DNA of 20,273 nt from Thiobacillus sp. UBA6918 (GTDB lineage Bacteria; Pseudomonadota; Gammaproteobacteria; Burkholderiales; Thiobacillaceae): assembly GCA_002450925.1 (NCBI GenBank), contig DKAU01000037.1:1661-21933 (forward strand). The letters are read 5' to 3'. The notes beneath the pieces were generated by a model. The model was not told the DNA's origin. It made no database searches and saw only the letters and a program-made list of their open reading frames with translations. Shown here in pieces: positions 6,845 to 14,481 of the stretch. Position 1 is the first letter of the stretch, and each line of letters opens with the position of its first letter. Made by a program: the position numbers and the translations under genes.

Positions 6845-7977
6845 GGCCGTGACCAAGGCGAGCAAACAATCGTTGCATTATGGAACAGGGGGTACCCGTC
6901 GCGCGTCGAACTGCCAATTTCCCCAAGGGAGAGCGCGCCTATCACTGGCAAACCGGTGTTTTCTGACAGCGCACCAAGTTCTTTCGTTGCCCGCACTCTG
7001 TCGTGCATTCTCCTGCCTGCGCAATAAAAGACGAGGGCAAACTCACAACTTTCATTTGCAAAGGGCGTCGTCAAATCTTCTACGGGGGATTCGGCGCTGT
7101 CAGCCCTGAGGATTGTCAGGACCGTGTTATTCGGAACCTCTCCTACGCAGAACAGGGCGCCGTTGTCGCTTAGTGCAACGGGGATTCGAACCAGCACCTC
7201 TCCTGTTGCGCGAATGATGCCGAACGGGAAATGAACCCCATACTGATAGAAATTCTCCGGGGTGATCTGTACGCCATATTCCTTATGCACCAATTCCGAA
7301 TACACGTCGTATGCAGGCCGCCAGTCGATGCTGTCTATGCGGTTTCCTTGAGAGGCGGTGGCCAGAAGAATATTTTCAGGAGGATTGTAACCATGCGCCA
7401 AAGCTCCGCCCGAGATGTTTGGTATGCAAACGGTCAGAACCGCATCCTGGTAAATGTTTTCAGAGTCAAACAGGCAGGGCATCGGCTGAAAGGTTTCGCT
7501 GCCGGCATTTGCGCCAATGTAGTGAACCTTGCGGCCAAAGCGCTCATAAACTGCGCCCATCCAGGTTTCTATGGTTGGCACCATGGCATCAAACAGGACA
7601 AGCAAAGTCGTTTGATTTTCTGAGGAACTGCATACCGATAACATGTCGGCAATTTGGCCCAATGAACCTTGGGCGCCTGGTTTTAGCGACGAAAGTTTGT
7701 CGACGATCCGATATGCAATGGGGGTGTTGAGGTGCAGAAGCCATGCTCCATGACGGTAGAAGTTTTTCCCGTTCAGCAATTCCGGAAAGACCGCGCCTAT
7801 CAGTTGGAGGCCAACCTTGTTGCACTGATTTTGTAGTGCCGGGATTGATGCGCGATCATTCTCGGAAACGAACGCAAGGACTGATGATCCGGGGCTTTCT
7901 GCCGCCCAGGCGGAAACAACCGACAGCACAGACTCTTCGTCAAGTGTGTTCAGGAAGCTTGTGGTGTTCTTTTCCAT
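6841..7977 (-). CDS. FIST domain sensory protein
   Basis: The 378-residue protein matches the FIST_N/FIST_C arrangement. The N-terminal part includes VLAFVSENDRASIPAL, LIGAVFPELL and YIGANAGSETF at about 153-163. The C-terminal part ends in the hallmark GALSLGEIGSS (about 347-357) and FHNATIV (about 365-371). FIST domains are predicted intracellular sensors, perhaps of amino acids or other small ligands, and are often found with histidine kinases or cyclic-di-GMP enzymes. No signal peptide or membrane segment is visible. The gene lies 30 bp after the large GAF kinase and overlaps the next kinase by ATGA. No strong Shine-Dalgarno precedes the ATG at 7977. The ligand cannot be told from sequence. 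Confidence 0.85.
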   Translation of the reverse strand: MEKNTTSFLNTLDEESVLSVVSAWAAESPGSSVLAFVSENDRASIPALQNQCNKVGLQLIGAVFPELLNGKNFYRHGAWLLHLNTPIAYRIVDKLSSLKPGAQGSLGQIADMLSVCSSSENQTTLLVLFDAMVPTIETWMGAVYERFGRKVHYIGANAGSETFQPMPCLFDSENIYQDAVLTVCIPNISGGALAHGYNPPENILLATASQGNRIDSIDWRPAYDVYSELVHKEYGVQITPENFYQYGVHFPFGIIRATGEVLVRIPVALSDNGALFCVGEVPNNTVLTILRADSAESPVEDLTTPFANESCEFALVFYCAGRRMHDRVRATKELGALSENTGLPVIGALSLGEIGSSTRDGYPLFHNATIVCSPWSRP

Positions 7978-8007
7978 GGCTGTCAGTTCTGGTGGGGGCT
8001 GAATCTT

Positions 8008-10689
8008 TCAGGATCCGGCCACCCCCAGGGTAAAGAAAAACGTTGCTCCCTTTCCAAGCTCTGATTCTGCCCATACCTGTCCGCGGTGACGGTGAATGAT
8101 TCGTTTGACCGTGGCGAGGCCAATACCCGTACCGGGAAATTCGGCTCCATGCAATCTCTGGAATGCGCCGAACAGCTTCCCGGCATATTGCATGTCGAAG
8201 CCTGTACCGTTATCGCGGACAAAATAGACTGTCTGACCATTCTGACTAAGTGCGCCGAAGTCGATCTTTGTACTTGAGTTCTTGCTGGTATATTTCCACG
8301 CGTTGTCCAGCAAATTGGTCAAGACGATGTTCAACAAACCGGAATCCCCAAACCCAGTGAGGTCCGGACTGATGTTGACAGTTGCGTCTCGTGCAGGCGT
8401 AGCGTCGGCAAGCTGGGCAGTGATTGCACGAGCCATGCCGCTCAGGTTCAGACTGGTCGGGTTGAAGGCTGCACGGTTAATGCGCGAGAGCTGAAGCAGG
8501 TCGTCAATCAGGTTGCCCATGCGTGTTGTGCCATTGCAGACGCGCCTGAGATAATCCAGACCTTGCTCATCCAGTTTGTCGGCGTATTCTTCAGAGATGG
8601 CTCGTGCAAAGCCGTCCACCGCGCGGAGCGGCGCCCGCAAATCGTGTGATACGGAGTAGCTGAAGGCCTCAAGTTCTCGATTGGTGACTTCAAGCTGAAC
8701 AGTGCGTTCGGCAACCAGTTCCTCGAGGCGCTCACGGTGATGCCGCAAATCTTCTGCAGTTTTGTGGTGCTCATTCAGCTCCATGCATAGCGAGACAAAA
8801 TCAGCAACTGCACTGGCAAAATTCTGCTCATCCGTCGTCCACTCACGGGCGCCGCCTACATGTTCGCAACAAAGTACACCGATGGCAGAGCCTGCGCGAT
8901 GGATCGGGGCATCCAGCATGGCGCCGATTCCCAAGGGCGCAAGATAGATTTTGCTGAACTCGCGAGTTTCCGGAGCTACGTGGGCATCGCTCGCAGAAAT
9001 GACGCGATTCTCGCGGAGTGCCTTGAAATAATTCGGGAAGCTGGCTTCTTCCAGCCTGATCCCGCTGGTGTGATTATTTTTCTCCGGTTCGAACAGGTCG
9101 AAACATTCCAGTTCGTGCTTTCCGGCTGAATATTGCCAAACACTGGCCCTTTCAACCTGAAGCGTGGTGGCCACCGTTTTGGTGACGGCTTTGAGAACTT
9201 CGGCAATGTCTGCGCTGGCGTTGGCTTGATGGTTTGAGAGTCCGACAAGCGCATCCTGTTGCCGGCGGAGCCGGTTCTGGCTTGTGCGCAGATTCTCTTC
9301 AGCCTGCTGGCGGGCGAGGCGCTGGCGATGGGCATCGATGGCAAGGACGACCTCGCGCCCAAATCCTTCGATGATTGCCGTTTCGCGCGCAGCGAATTTG
9401 CAGGTGCAGGTTGTGAAGCCGGCCATTAATACACCTTTGACTTCTTTGCCCATTTTGAGCGGCGTTGCCAGACAGGACTGGATCCCTGTGCGAATACGCA
9501 GCTCGGGATTGATACGCGGGTCGTTTGCGGCGTCCTCGACTATGGCGGTTTGCTCATGGGTAAAGACCCAGGAGATGAGGGACTGGTCTTCCGGTTTCAG
9601 CCTGAAGTGCCCCTCCGGAAGGTATTCCGCATCCGTTTGCGCGACACCAAGAAGAGTATTGGATGGCCGGTCATATATGGCAAGGTATGCAACGTCGGCG
9701 CCTATTGCTTCATTCAACAAATTGACGGCTGTCAGGTAGATGGCGCCGCTGTCGGTTTCGGTCTCGATGGTCCTGAGCAGACGGTTGTTGGCTTCGAGGA
9801 TTTCATTGCGAAGGTGCAGTTCCTCGAGCAACTCACGGTAATCGGCGGTAAGCAAACCCAGTTCATCGGTTGATTGAGGGCGCAATGCGTGAATGCTGTA
9901 ATCGGGCAAAGGGCGAGGAGCACCGATCAGTCTTTGCAATGGCGAAAGCGAATTGCCAAAACTGTGCGCGAAGATCAGGCTTCCGCCGATGGCCAGGGCT
10001 TCCAGCAGCAGCCAGACACCGAATGTCTCGGAATTGAAAAAACCGGTTCTGGTCCAGTAATACTGGACTAGCATGGTGTCGATAAGCAACGGCACCAGGG
10101 CGCCGATAAGGAATACCTTGGTGCGAATGGTGACGATGGGCTGCTTGAGTTCAAGGCCGCCTAGTGCTTTTCCGAACAGGTCGAACATCAGGAAGAAAAT
10201 TGGCAGACCGACAATGATCGATACAATCAGCGCAACAAGTTCTATGCGGAACAGCGCAAGCGGCGTGGCTACAAAATCCGTGTAGACGTGTGCCGCGGCA
10301 ACAACGGAAAATGGAGCGAGGATCAGATAGGTAATAAAGGCAGCCCAGTAGATCAGCGGGAAGCGTTTGACCGCGTTATAGGCTTTTTCATGGCTACTGC
10401 CGGGTTTGTTGTTCAGCCAGTCCGTTACGGGCTGAATTTTGCGTGGCAGGAACCACATGATGAAAAGGAGCCAGACAATGATGTAGGCCGGTTCCAGAGG
10501 GGTGATCATGATGCCAAGAAGCTGCGCGGGCGTGAGTATGCCGATCAGCAGAATGAATCCCAGGCCAAAAATCGCAGGGATATTCCAGCTGTGAAAGACA
10601 AGCCAGCGGAAGCGCTTGAGGAACTCGGCGCCGCTTAATGAATGTAGGGTCGCTCCCCTTGTCTTGGGGTTTGAATCCTGAACCAGCAC
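8008..10689 (-). CDS. Large membrane histidine kinase with two GAF domains
   Basis: Counted from the GTG at 10689 the protein has 893 residues. There are six predicted membrane segments (about 36-57, 63-81, 111-133, 147-171, 188-209, 224-245) and a HAMP-like/coiled linker to about 300. GAF1 spans about 309-454 and GAF2 about 494-639, followed by a coiled coil. HisKA has His682 in SYSVSHDLRAPLRAVDGF. The HATPase domain has N-box N792/N796, DNGTGFD from 826 and GTGIGL from 853. There is no in-frame ATG before the first membrane segment. GTG is preferred because AGGAGG at 10693-10698 lies just upstream; the alternative TTG at 10722 has no such site. It is the first gene of the seven-gene signalling cluster. 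GAF1 contains CTCKF, a small Cys pair of unknown meaning. Confidence 0.88.
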   Translation of the reverse strand: MLVQDSNPKTRGATLHSLSGAEFLKRFRWLVFHSWNIPAIFGLGFILLIGILTPAQLLGIMITPLEPAYIIVWLLFIMWFLPRKIQPVTDWLNNKPGSSHEKAYNAVKRFPLIYWAAFITYLILAPFSVVAAAHVYTDFVATPLALFRIELVALIVSIIVGLPIFFLMFDLFGKALGGLELKQPIVTIRTKVFLIGALVPLLIDTMLVQYYWTRTGFFNSETFGVWLLLEALAIGGSLIFAHSFGNSLSPLQRLIGAPRPLPDYSIHALRPQSTDELGLLTADYRELLEELHLRNEILEANNRLLRTIETETDSGAIYLTAVNLLNEAIGADVAYLAIYDRPSNTLLGVAQTDAEYLPEGHFRLKPEDQSLISWVFTHEQTAIVEDAANDPRINPELRIRTGIQSCLATPLKMGKEVKGVLMAGFTTCTCKFAARETAIIEGFGREVVLAIDAHRQRLARQQAEENLRTSQNRLRRQQDALVGLSNHQANASADIAEVLKAVTKTVATTLQVERASVWQYSAGKHELECFDLFEPEKNNHTSGIRLEEASFPNYFKALRENRVISASDAHVAPETREFSKIYLAPLGIGAMLDAPIHRAGSAIGVLCCEHVGGAREWTTDEQNFASAVADFVSLCMELNEHHKTAEDLRHHRERLEELVAERTVQLEVTNRELEAFSYSVSHDLRAPLRAVDGFARAISEEYADKLDEQGLDYLRRVCNGTTRMGNLIDDLLQLSRINRAAFNPTSLNLSGMARAITAQLADATPARDATVNISPDLTGFGDSGLLNIVLTNLLDNAWKYTSKNSSTKIDFGALSQNGQTVYFVRDNGTGFDMQYAGKLFGAFQRLHGAEFPGTGIGLATVKRIIHRHRGQVWAESELGKGATFFFTLGVAGS

Positions 10690-10692
10690 AGA

Positions 10693-10698
10693 CCTCCT
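10693..10698 (-). promoter_or_regulatory. Shine-Dalgarno deciding the GTG start of the large kinase
   Basis: A perfect AGGAGG on the minus strand lies three bases before the GTG at 10689. The spacing is short but workable if the 5' part of the motif pairs. It is the only good ribosome-binding site near the start of this ORF. Confidence 0.55.
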
Positions 10699-10709
10699 CG
10701 TCAGTAGGG

Positions 10710-10733
10710 CCGCCTTAGCCAAAAGGACGGCGG
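10710..10733 (-). other. Leader hairpin upstream of the large kinase
   Basis: On the minus strand CCGCC pairs with GGCGG, with an inner CC/GG pair closing a UUUU loop and a small asymmetric internal loop. It sits between the candidate promoter and the ribosome-binding site. It does not match a riboswitch I recognise. Confidence 0.3.
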
Positions 10734-10764
10734 TATCTTCTTTTTGTGTTGTGTTTCTGTTGTT

Positions 10765-10794
10765 TTAGTAGAACAGCTATCGGATACCTTTCAA
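10765..10794 (-). promoter_or_regulatory. Tentative promoter of the signalling cluster
   Basis: Minus-strand TTGAAA (plus 10789-10794) is followed after 18 bp by TACTAA (plus 10765-10770). The -35 is good and the -10 is weak. The predicted leader is about 70 nt. One copy of the TTTATAGGGCA motif (10801-10811) lies immediately upstream of the -35 box. Confidence 0.3.
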
Positions 10795-10800
10795 CATGTA

Positions 10801-10811
10801 TTTATAGGGCA
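10801..10811 (+). repeat. TTTATAGGGCA motif, copy 1
   Basis: This 11-bp word recurs exactly at 10885-10895 on the plus strand. On the minus strand the same word occurs within the inverted repeat (10857-10867). It could be a protein-binding half-site. Confidence 0.5.
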
Positions 10812-10857
10812 ATGAAGCCTGGGTGGATATATGGCAAAAGTTGTAACACAAGAAGGT

Positions 10858-10894
10858 GCCCTATAAACCATATTCAAATCATGGTTTATAGGGC
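10858..10894. repeat. 14-bp perfect inverted repeat in the control region
   Basis: GCCCTATAAACCAT at 10858-10871 is the exact reverse complement of ATGGTTTATAGGGC at 10881-10894, with a 9-base spacer. It lies 33 bp after the MoaD-like stop and about 100 bp upstream of the candidate promoter of the signalling cluster. No U-tract follows on either strand, so an intrinsic terminator is less likely than a binding site or the relic of a small element. The rest of 10690-10927 holds no convincing gene. Confidence 0.6.
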
Positions 10895-10927
10895 AGTGCT
10901 GATCGTGAGCTTGTGTTGCGGTGAGAA

Positions 10928-11173
10928 CTATCCGAGGGCCACAAATGCGATCTCGTCTCCATCCTTGACGGGGGTTCCCCCCTCCGCAAATTTGCGATTG
11001 ACGGTGATCTTGAGGCCAGGGTTGTTTCGTAGATATTTTGCCCAAGCCTCGCCGCGCAGACTCAAATAGAACATCAGGCTCTGGATGTCGGCCACATTGG
11101 GCGGCAAGTCGAGTTCGTCAGAAGAGCGGTCAAAAGCATCGACCAGGGAGCCGAAGTAGAGGATCTTGATCAT
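10928..11173 (-). CDS. MoaD/ThiS-family beta-grasp protein with atypical C-terminus
   Basis: The 81-residue protein begins MIKILYFGSLVDAF and runs through LRGEAWAKYL, ITVNRKFAEGGTPVKDGDEIAF. This is the pattern of MoaD, the small subunit of molybdopterin synthase that carries sulfur as a C-terminal thiocarboxylate. Normal MoaD ends PPV-x-GG; here the protein ends DEIAFVALG, with one terminal glycine. Reading the other two frames past the stop does not restore a Gly-Gly tail. The gene is alone, with no other moa gene visible, and is divergent from uvrD with 44 bp between starts. It may be a diverged sulfur carrier or a decaying copy. Confidence 0.75.
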   Translation of the reverse strand: MIKILYFGSLVDAFDRSSDELDLPPNVADIQSLMFYLSLRGEAWAKYLRNNPGLKITVNRKFAEGGTPVKDGDEIAFVALG

Positions 11174-11217
11174 GCGAGCATCCGGTAAAATACGGTTTGT
11201 AAGTCTGCATTGTATCC
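11174..11217. promoter_or_regulatory. Short divergent intergenic region, MoaD-like gene and uvrD
   Basis: The 44-bp gap contains TAAAAT at 11186-11191, a possible -10 for uvrD, but no convincing -35 at proper spacing. Part of the uvrD promoter may therefore lie inside the MoaD-like gene. Confidence 0.25.
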
Positions 11218-13368
11218 ATGTCTTCAGCCCTTCTCGAATCCCTCAACCCGCAACAGCGCGAAGCGGTCGCGCTGCCGCACCAGTCTGCATTGATTCTTGC
11301 AGGCGCAGGCTCGGGCAAAACCAGGGTGCTCACCACGCGCATTGCATGGCTGATTGGCACCAGCCAGGTATCTCCGCTCGGCCTGATGGCGGTGACCTTT
11401 ACCAACAAGGCGGCAAAGGAAATGCTGACGCGCATTTCCGCCGCCATGCCCATAAACACGCGAGGCATGTGGGTCGGCACCTTCCATGGTCTCGCCAATC
11501 GGCTTTTGCGCGCACATCACCGTGAAGCCAATTTGCCCCAGGTGTTCCAGATTCTGGATACGCAGGACCAGTCATCTGCCATCAAGCGCCTGTTGAAGGC
11601 GATGAACATCGACACCGAGAAATACGAACCGCGCAAGGTGCAGTGGTTCATCAACGGCCACAAGGAAGCCGGATTGCGCGCCAGGGACGTCGAAGTGCAC
11701 GACGAGTACACGCGACGCCTTGCAGAAATATTCGAGGCCTATGATGCGCAATGCCAGCGCGAAGGCGTAGTGGATTTTGCCGAGCTGCTGCTGCGCTCGT
11801 ATGAACTGATGTCGCGTAACGAGCCGCTTCGACAGCATTACCAGGCACGCTTCAAACACATCCTGATCGACGAGTTTCAGGATACCAATCCGCTGCAATA
11901 TCGCTGGCTCAAGCTTTTTGCCGGGCCGTCTACGGCCATGTTCGCGGTGGGCGATGATGACCAGTCCATCTATGCCTTCCGCGGTGCGGAAACCGCCAAC
12001 ATGCGCGAGTTCGAGAAGGAATTCGCACAGGGCCGGGTGATCAAGCTGGAGCAGAACTATCGCAGCCACGGCAATATCCTTACTGCAGCCAACGAACTGA
12101 TTTCACGCAATCGTGAGCGCCTGGGCAAGAACCTGTGGACGGACGAGGGCGCAGGCGAGCCGATACGCGTGTTCGAAGGGTATGGAGACCAGGACGAGGC
12201 AGGCTTTATTGTCGATGAAGTGAAAGCGCTGCATCGTGAAGGCATCGCGCTCTCGGATATGGCATTGCTCTACCGCTCCAATGCGCAGTCCCGTGTGCTG
12301 GAACATGCGCTGTTTACTTCGTCCATTCCCTACAAGGTCTATGGTGGCCTGCGGTTTTTCGAGCGCCAGGAAGTGAAGCATGCCCTGGCCTATTTACGTG
12401 TCATGAGCTTTCCGGATGACGATGGCGCTTTTCTTCGTATCGTCAATTTCCCAACGCGCGGCATTGGGGCGCGAAGCCTGGAGAACCTGCAGGAAGCAGC
12501 CAAAGCGGGTGGGGTAAGTTTGTGGGTGGCCGCGCAGGCGCAAAGTGCAGGAAAGCGAGATGCCGTCAAAGGCTTGCCGGCTTTTGTTGGGCTTATCGAA
12601 AAAGCGCGTGAGGCAATCGAGGGCATGTCCCTGGCCGAAACGCTTGAGCAGGTGATTAATATTTCAGGATTGGCGGACTACTACCTCAATGAGAAAGACG
12701 GCCAGGACCGGCTGGAAAACCTCAACGAACTGGTTAATGCCGCTGCCCTGTTTGAGCAGGATCCGGAATCCGTGGTGGAAGAGGGCCAGAGCGTGATGGA
12801 AGCTTTCCTTGCACATGCCGCGCTGGAAGCCGGCGAGCATCAGGCAGGTGCAGGTACAGACGCGCTGCAGTTGATGACGGTGCATGCGGCCAAGGGCCTG
12901 GAATTTCACAGCGTATTCATCACCGGGCTGGAAGAAGGTTTGTTCCCGCATGAACAAAGCTTTGCCGATGCAGACGGACTGGAAGAAGAACGCCGCCTCA
13001 TGTACGTGGCCATCACCCGTGCACGACGGCGCCTGTATCTGACCCATGCACAATCACGAATGCTCCATGGCCAGGTGCGCTATGGGCTGCCTTCGCGTTT
13101 TCTGGAAGAGTTGCCGGAGGGCCTGCTGCTGCCATTGAACAACCGCAAGGCCTCCTGGGCTTCAGAACCGGCGCCATCGCCTCGCAGTGAAGCACGAGAA
13201 AAATCAACCGGCTTTTCCATTGGCCAAAACGTCGCCCATCCGAAGTTTGGTGCTGGTGTAATCGTGAATTTTGAAGGCCACGGCGCGGATGCACGCGTAC
13301 AGGTCAAGTTTCGCGATGCGGGCGTAAAGTGGCTGGCGCTTGAATACGCCAAACTGAGCCCAGCCTAG
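11218..13368 (+). CDS. uvrD: DNA helicase II (UvrD)
   Basis: This 716-residue SF1A helicase unwinds DNA 3' to 5' in nucleotide excision and mismatch repair. The motifs appear in order: Q-motif LNPQQREAV; Walker A AGAGSGKT at about 28-35; VTFTNKAAKEM; GTFHGL; Walker B IDEFQD at about 217-222; GDDDQSIYAFRGA at about 245-257; LEQNYRS at about 277-283; TVHAAKGLEF at about 555-564; and YVAITRAR near 597-604. The C-terminus (IGQNVAHPKFGAGVI and following) is the Tudor-like RNA polymerase-contacting domain, so the protein is full length. The ATG at 11218 gives the normal N-terminus although its ribosome-binding site is weak. Its stop overlaps the stop of the convergent membrane-protein gene. Confidence 0.95.
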   Translation: MSSALLESLNPQQREAVALPHQSALILAGAGSGKTRVLTTRIAWLIGTSQVSPLGLMAVTFTNKAAKEMLTRISAAMPINTRGMWVGTFHGLANRLLRAHHREANLPQVFQILDTQDQSSAIKRLLKAMNIDTEKYEPRKVQWFINGHKEAGLRARDVEVHDEYTRRLAEIFEAYDAQCQREGVVDFAELLLRSYELMSRNEPLRQHYQARFKHILIDEFQDTNPLQYRWLKLFAGPSTAMFAVGDDDQSIYAFRGAETANMREFEKEFAQGRVIKLEQNYRSHGNILTAANELISRNRERLGKNLWTDEGAGEPIRVFEGYGDQDEAGFIVDEVKALHREGIALSDMALLYRSNAQSRVLEHALFTSSIPYKVYGGLRFFERQEVKHALAYLRVMSFPDDDGAFLRIVNFPTRGIGARSLENLQEAAKAGGVSLWVAAQAQSAGKRDAVKGLPAFVGLIEKAREAIEGMSLAETLEQVINISGLADYYLNEKDGQDRLENLNELVNAAALFEQDPESVVEEGQSVMEAFLAHAALEAGEHQAGAGTDALQLMTVHAAKGLEFHSVFITGLEEGLFPHEQSFADADGLEEERRLMYVAITRARRRLYLTHAQSRMLHGQVRYGLPSRFLEELPEGLLLPLNNRKASWASEPAPSPRSEAREKSTGFSIGQNVAHPKFGAGVIVNFEGHGADARVQVKFRDAGVKWLALEYAKLSPA

Positions 13369-14084
13369 TTTCTGGAAGCGAACATCGACTGGTAGCCCAG
13401 GTAGGCCGTGCCCAGCATGACGGGCAGCATGATCAGTATGCCAACAAGCGGGACCAGCGCGAGCAGCATCACTGGAATCAAGGCCAGTCCATTCACCAAC
13501 AACGCAAGCCAGTTTTTCACGCAGGCATTGATACTTAATCCCATTGCCTGAAGCGGCCGGGCATTGCCGAACAGGATCAGTGCCGGGGCAAACCAGGTTG
13601 CGGCGATGGCGGGGATGGCCAGTGCGAGTCCAAGCAGAAGCAGTACTCCTTTACCATCCAGTTGCAGGGACAATTGCTCTGGGCTTGCCCCTTCCTGCAG
13701 GGCCTTCAGCATGGCTTCGTAATCCACACCCAGGGTTTTCATCAACATGACAATGGCAATCAGTATGCCCAGGTAAATTGCGCCCACGGTTGCCAGCGAC
13801 AGGGCGCTTGACTGAAAACCGGCAGCGAGCTGGGGTAGTTCCGGTTCGCTGCCCTCATCAATGGAGCGGAATGCGCGCATGAAACCCGCCACAAGCATGG
13901 GCGTGATGATTTCAGCAAGACCGGCTCCGGCATAGGGAATGAATTGCAGCATGAGCAGAACGCCCATGAATATCGCTGCAGCGGCTGCCAGCATCAGGGG
14001 GCTTTTGAAAAAAAGTCGGAATGCACCGGTTACCCATTCAAGGCCGGCGCGCGCCGGCACGTGGCGCGGGAGAACTTCTTCCAT
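13365..14084 (-). CDS. BPSS1780-family membrane protein
   Basis: The 239-residue integral membrane protein has about six hydrophobic segments (roughly 30-48, 53-70, 96-116, 146-175, 190-212, 212-230). It opens with the conserved VPARAGLEWVTGAFRLFFKSPL, typical of the BPSS1780 family of betaproteobacteria. The function is unknown. It lies 3 bp downstream of the DUF2782 gene, probably in one transcript. Its TAG overlaps the uvrD TAG on the other strand through CTAG. A poorly conserved loop at about 120-145 separates two halves that may both be three-helix units. Confidence 0.85.
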   Translation of the reverse strand: MEEVLPRHVPARAGLEWVTGAFRLFFKSPLMLAAAAAIFMGVLLMLQFIPYAGAGLAEIITPMLVAGFMRAFRSIDEGSEPELPQLAAGFQSSALSLATVGAIYLGILIAIVMLMKTLGVDYEAMLKALQEGASPEQLSLQLDGKGVLLLLGLALAIPAIAATWFAPALILFGNARPLQAMGLSINACVKNWLALLVNGLALIPVMLLALVPLVGILIMLPVMLGTAYLGYQSMFASRN

Positions 14085-14087
14085 GGG

Positions 14088-14417
14088 TTAAAAGCTTTTT
14101 ATAACCCACTGCGGCACGGCAATGGGGGGTGTGGGGCCTTCATGCCGGGTGAATTCGCTGCGTCCCAGCTGGTCGACGAGGTAATAGGGCCTGCCTGAGG
14201 GTGGCGTGACCCGAATCATGTACAGCTTGCCCTTGAGGCGGTATTCCTCGATACGCTCACGGCCGGTGTGACGGATGGTGATGCTTGGTTCTTCAATATC
14301 CCTGGCAGTGGGGGAACCATCCGGTACCGGGGTACTGCCGGGGGGTGGTGCTGGCGCCTTGTCTGCGGCCAGTACGGGGGCACTCGTAACGATCAGGGCA
14401 ATGATCAGCTTATGCAT
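14088..14417 (-). CDS. DUF2782 family secreted protein
   Basis: The 109-residue protein has a signal peptide (MHKLIIALIVTSAPVLA, cut before ADK) and a Pro-rich spacer. The DUF2782 core follows: SITIRHTGRERIEEYRLKG, LYMIRVTPPSGRPYYLVD and VPQWVI near the end. The family is common in beta- and gammaproteobacteria and its role is unknown; a periplasmic location is inferred from the signal peptide. The ATG at 14417 is preferred to upstream in-frame codons because GGAAA precedes it by six bases and the signal peptide starts there. It is followed after 3 bp by the BPSS1780 gene. Confidence 0.83.
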   Translation of the reverse strand: MHKLIIALIVTSAPVLAADKAPAPPPGSTPVPDGSPTARDIEEPSITIRHTGRERIEEYRLKGKLYMIRVTPPSGRPYYLVDQLGRSEFTRHEGPTPPIAVPQWVIKSF

Positions 14418-14481
14418 GATTGTTTCCATGTTGATGTCAGTGGATATTCTAGTTTCAAGATAGCCCAAAAGTCATTGCGAA

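Noticed and set aside
10690..10760. Possible riboswitch or hammerhead ribozyme (CUGACGAGGAGG) in the leader of the large kinase
   Set aside because: The hammerhead GAAA core and stems are absent, and nothing fits the c-di-GMP riboswitch patterns I know. The GAGGAGG is better explained as the ribosome-binding site.
10746..11069. 107-codon plus-strand ORF over the control region and MoaD-like gene
   Set aside because: No ribosome-binding site, Cys-rich random composition, and half of it is antisense to the MoaD-like gene.
11572..12069. 165-codon ORF antisense to uvrD, and the 133- to 153-codon ORFs antisense to polA
   Set aside because: They are long only because GC-biased third positions suppress stops opposite real genes. 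No domain or ribosome-binding site is visible.
14043..14058. 16-bp perfect palindrome GCCGGCGCGCGCCGGC
   Set aside because: It lies inside the conserved VPARAG codons of the BPSS1780 gene and is explained by GC-rich codon use.
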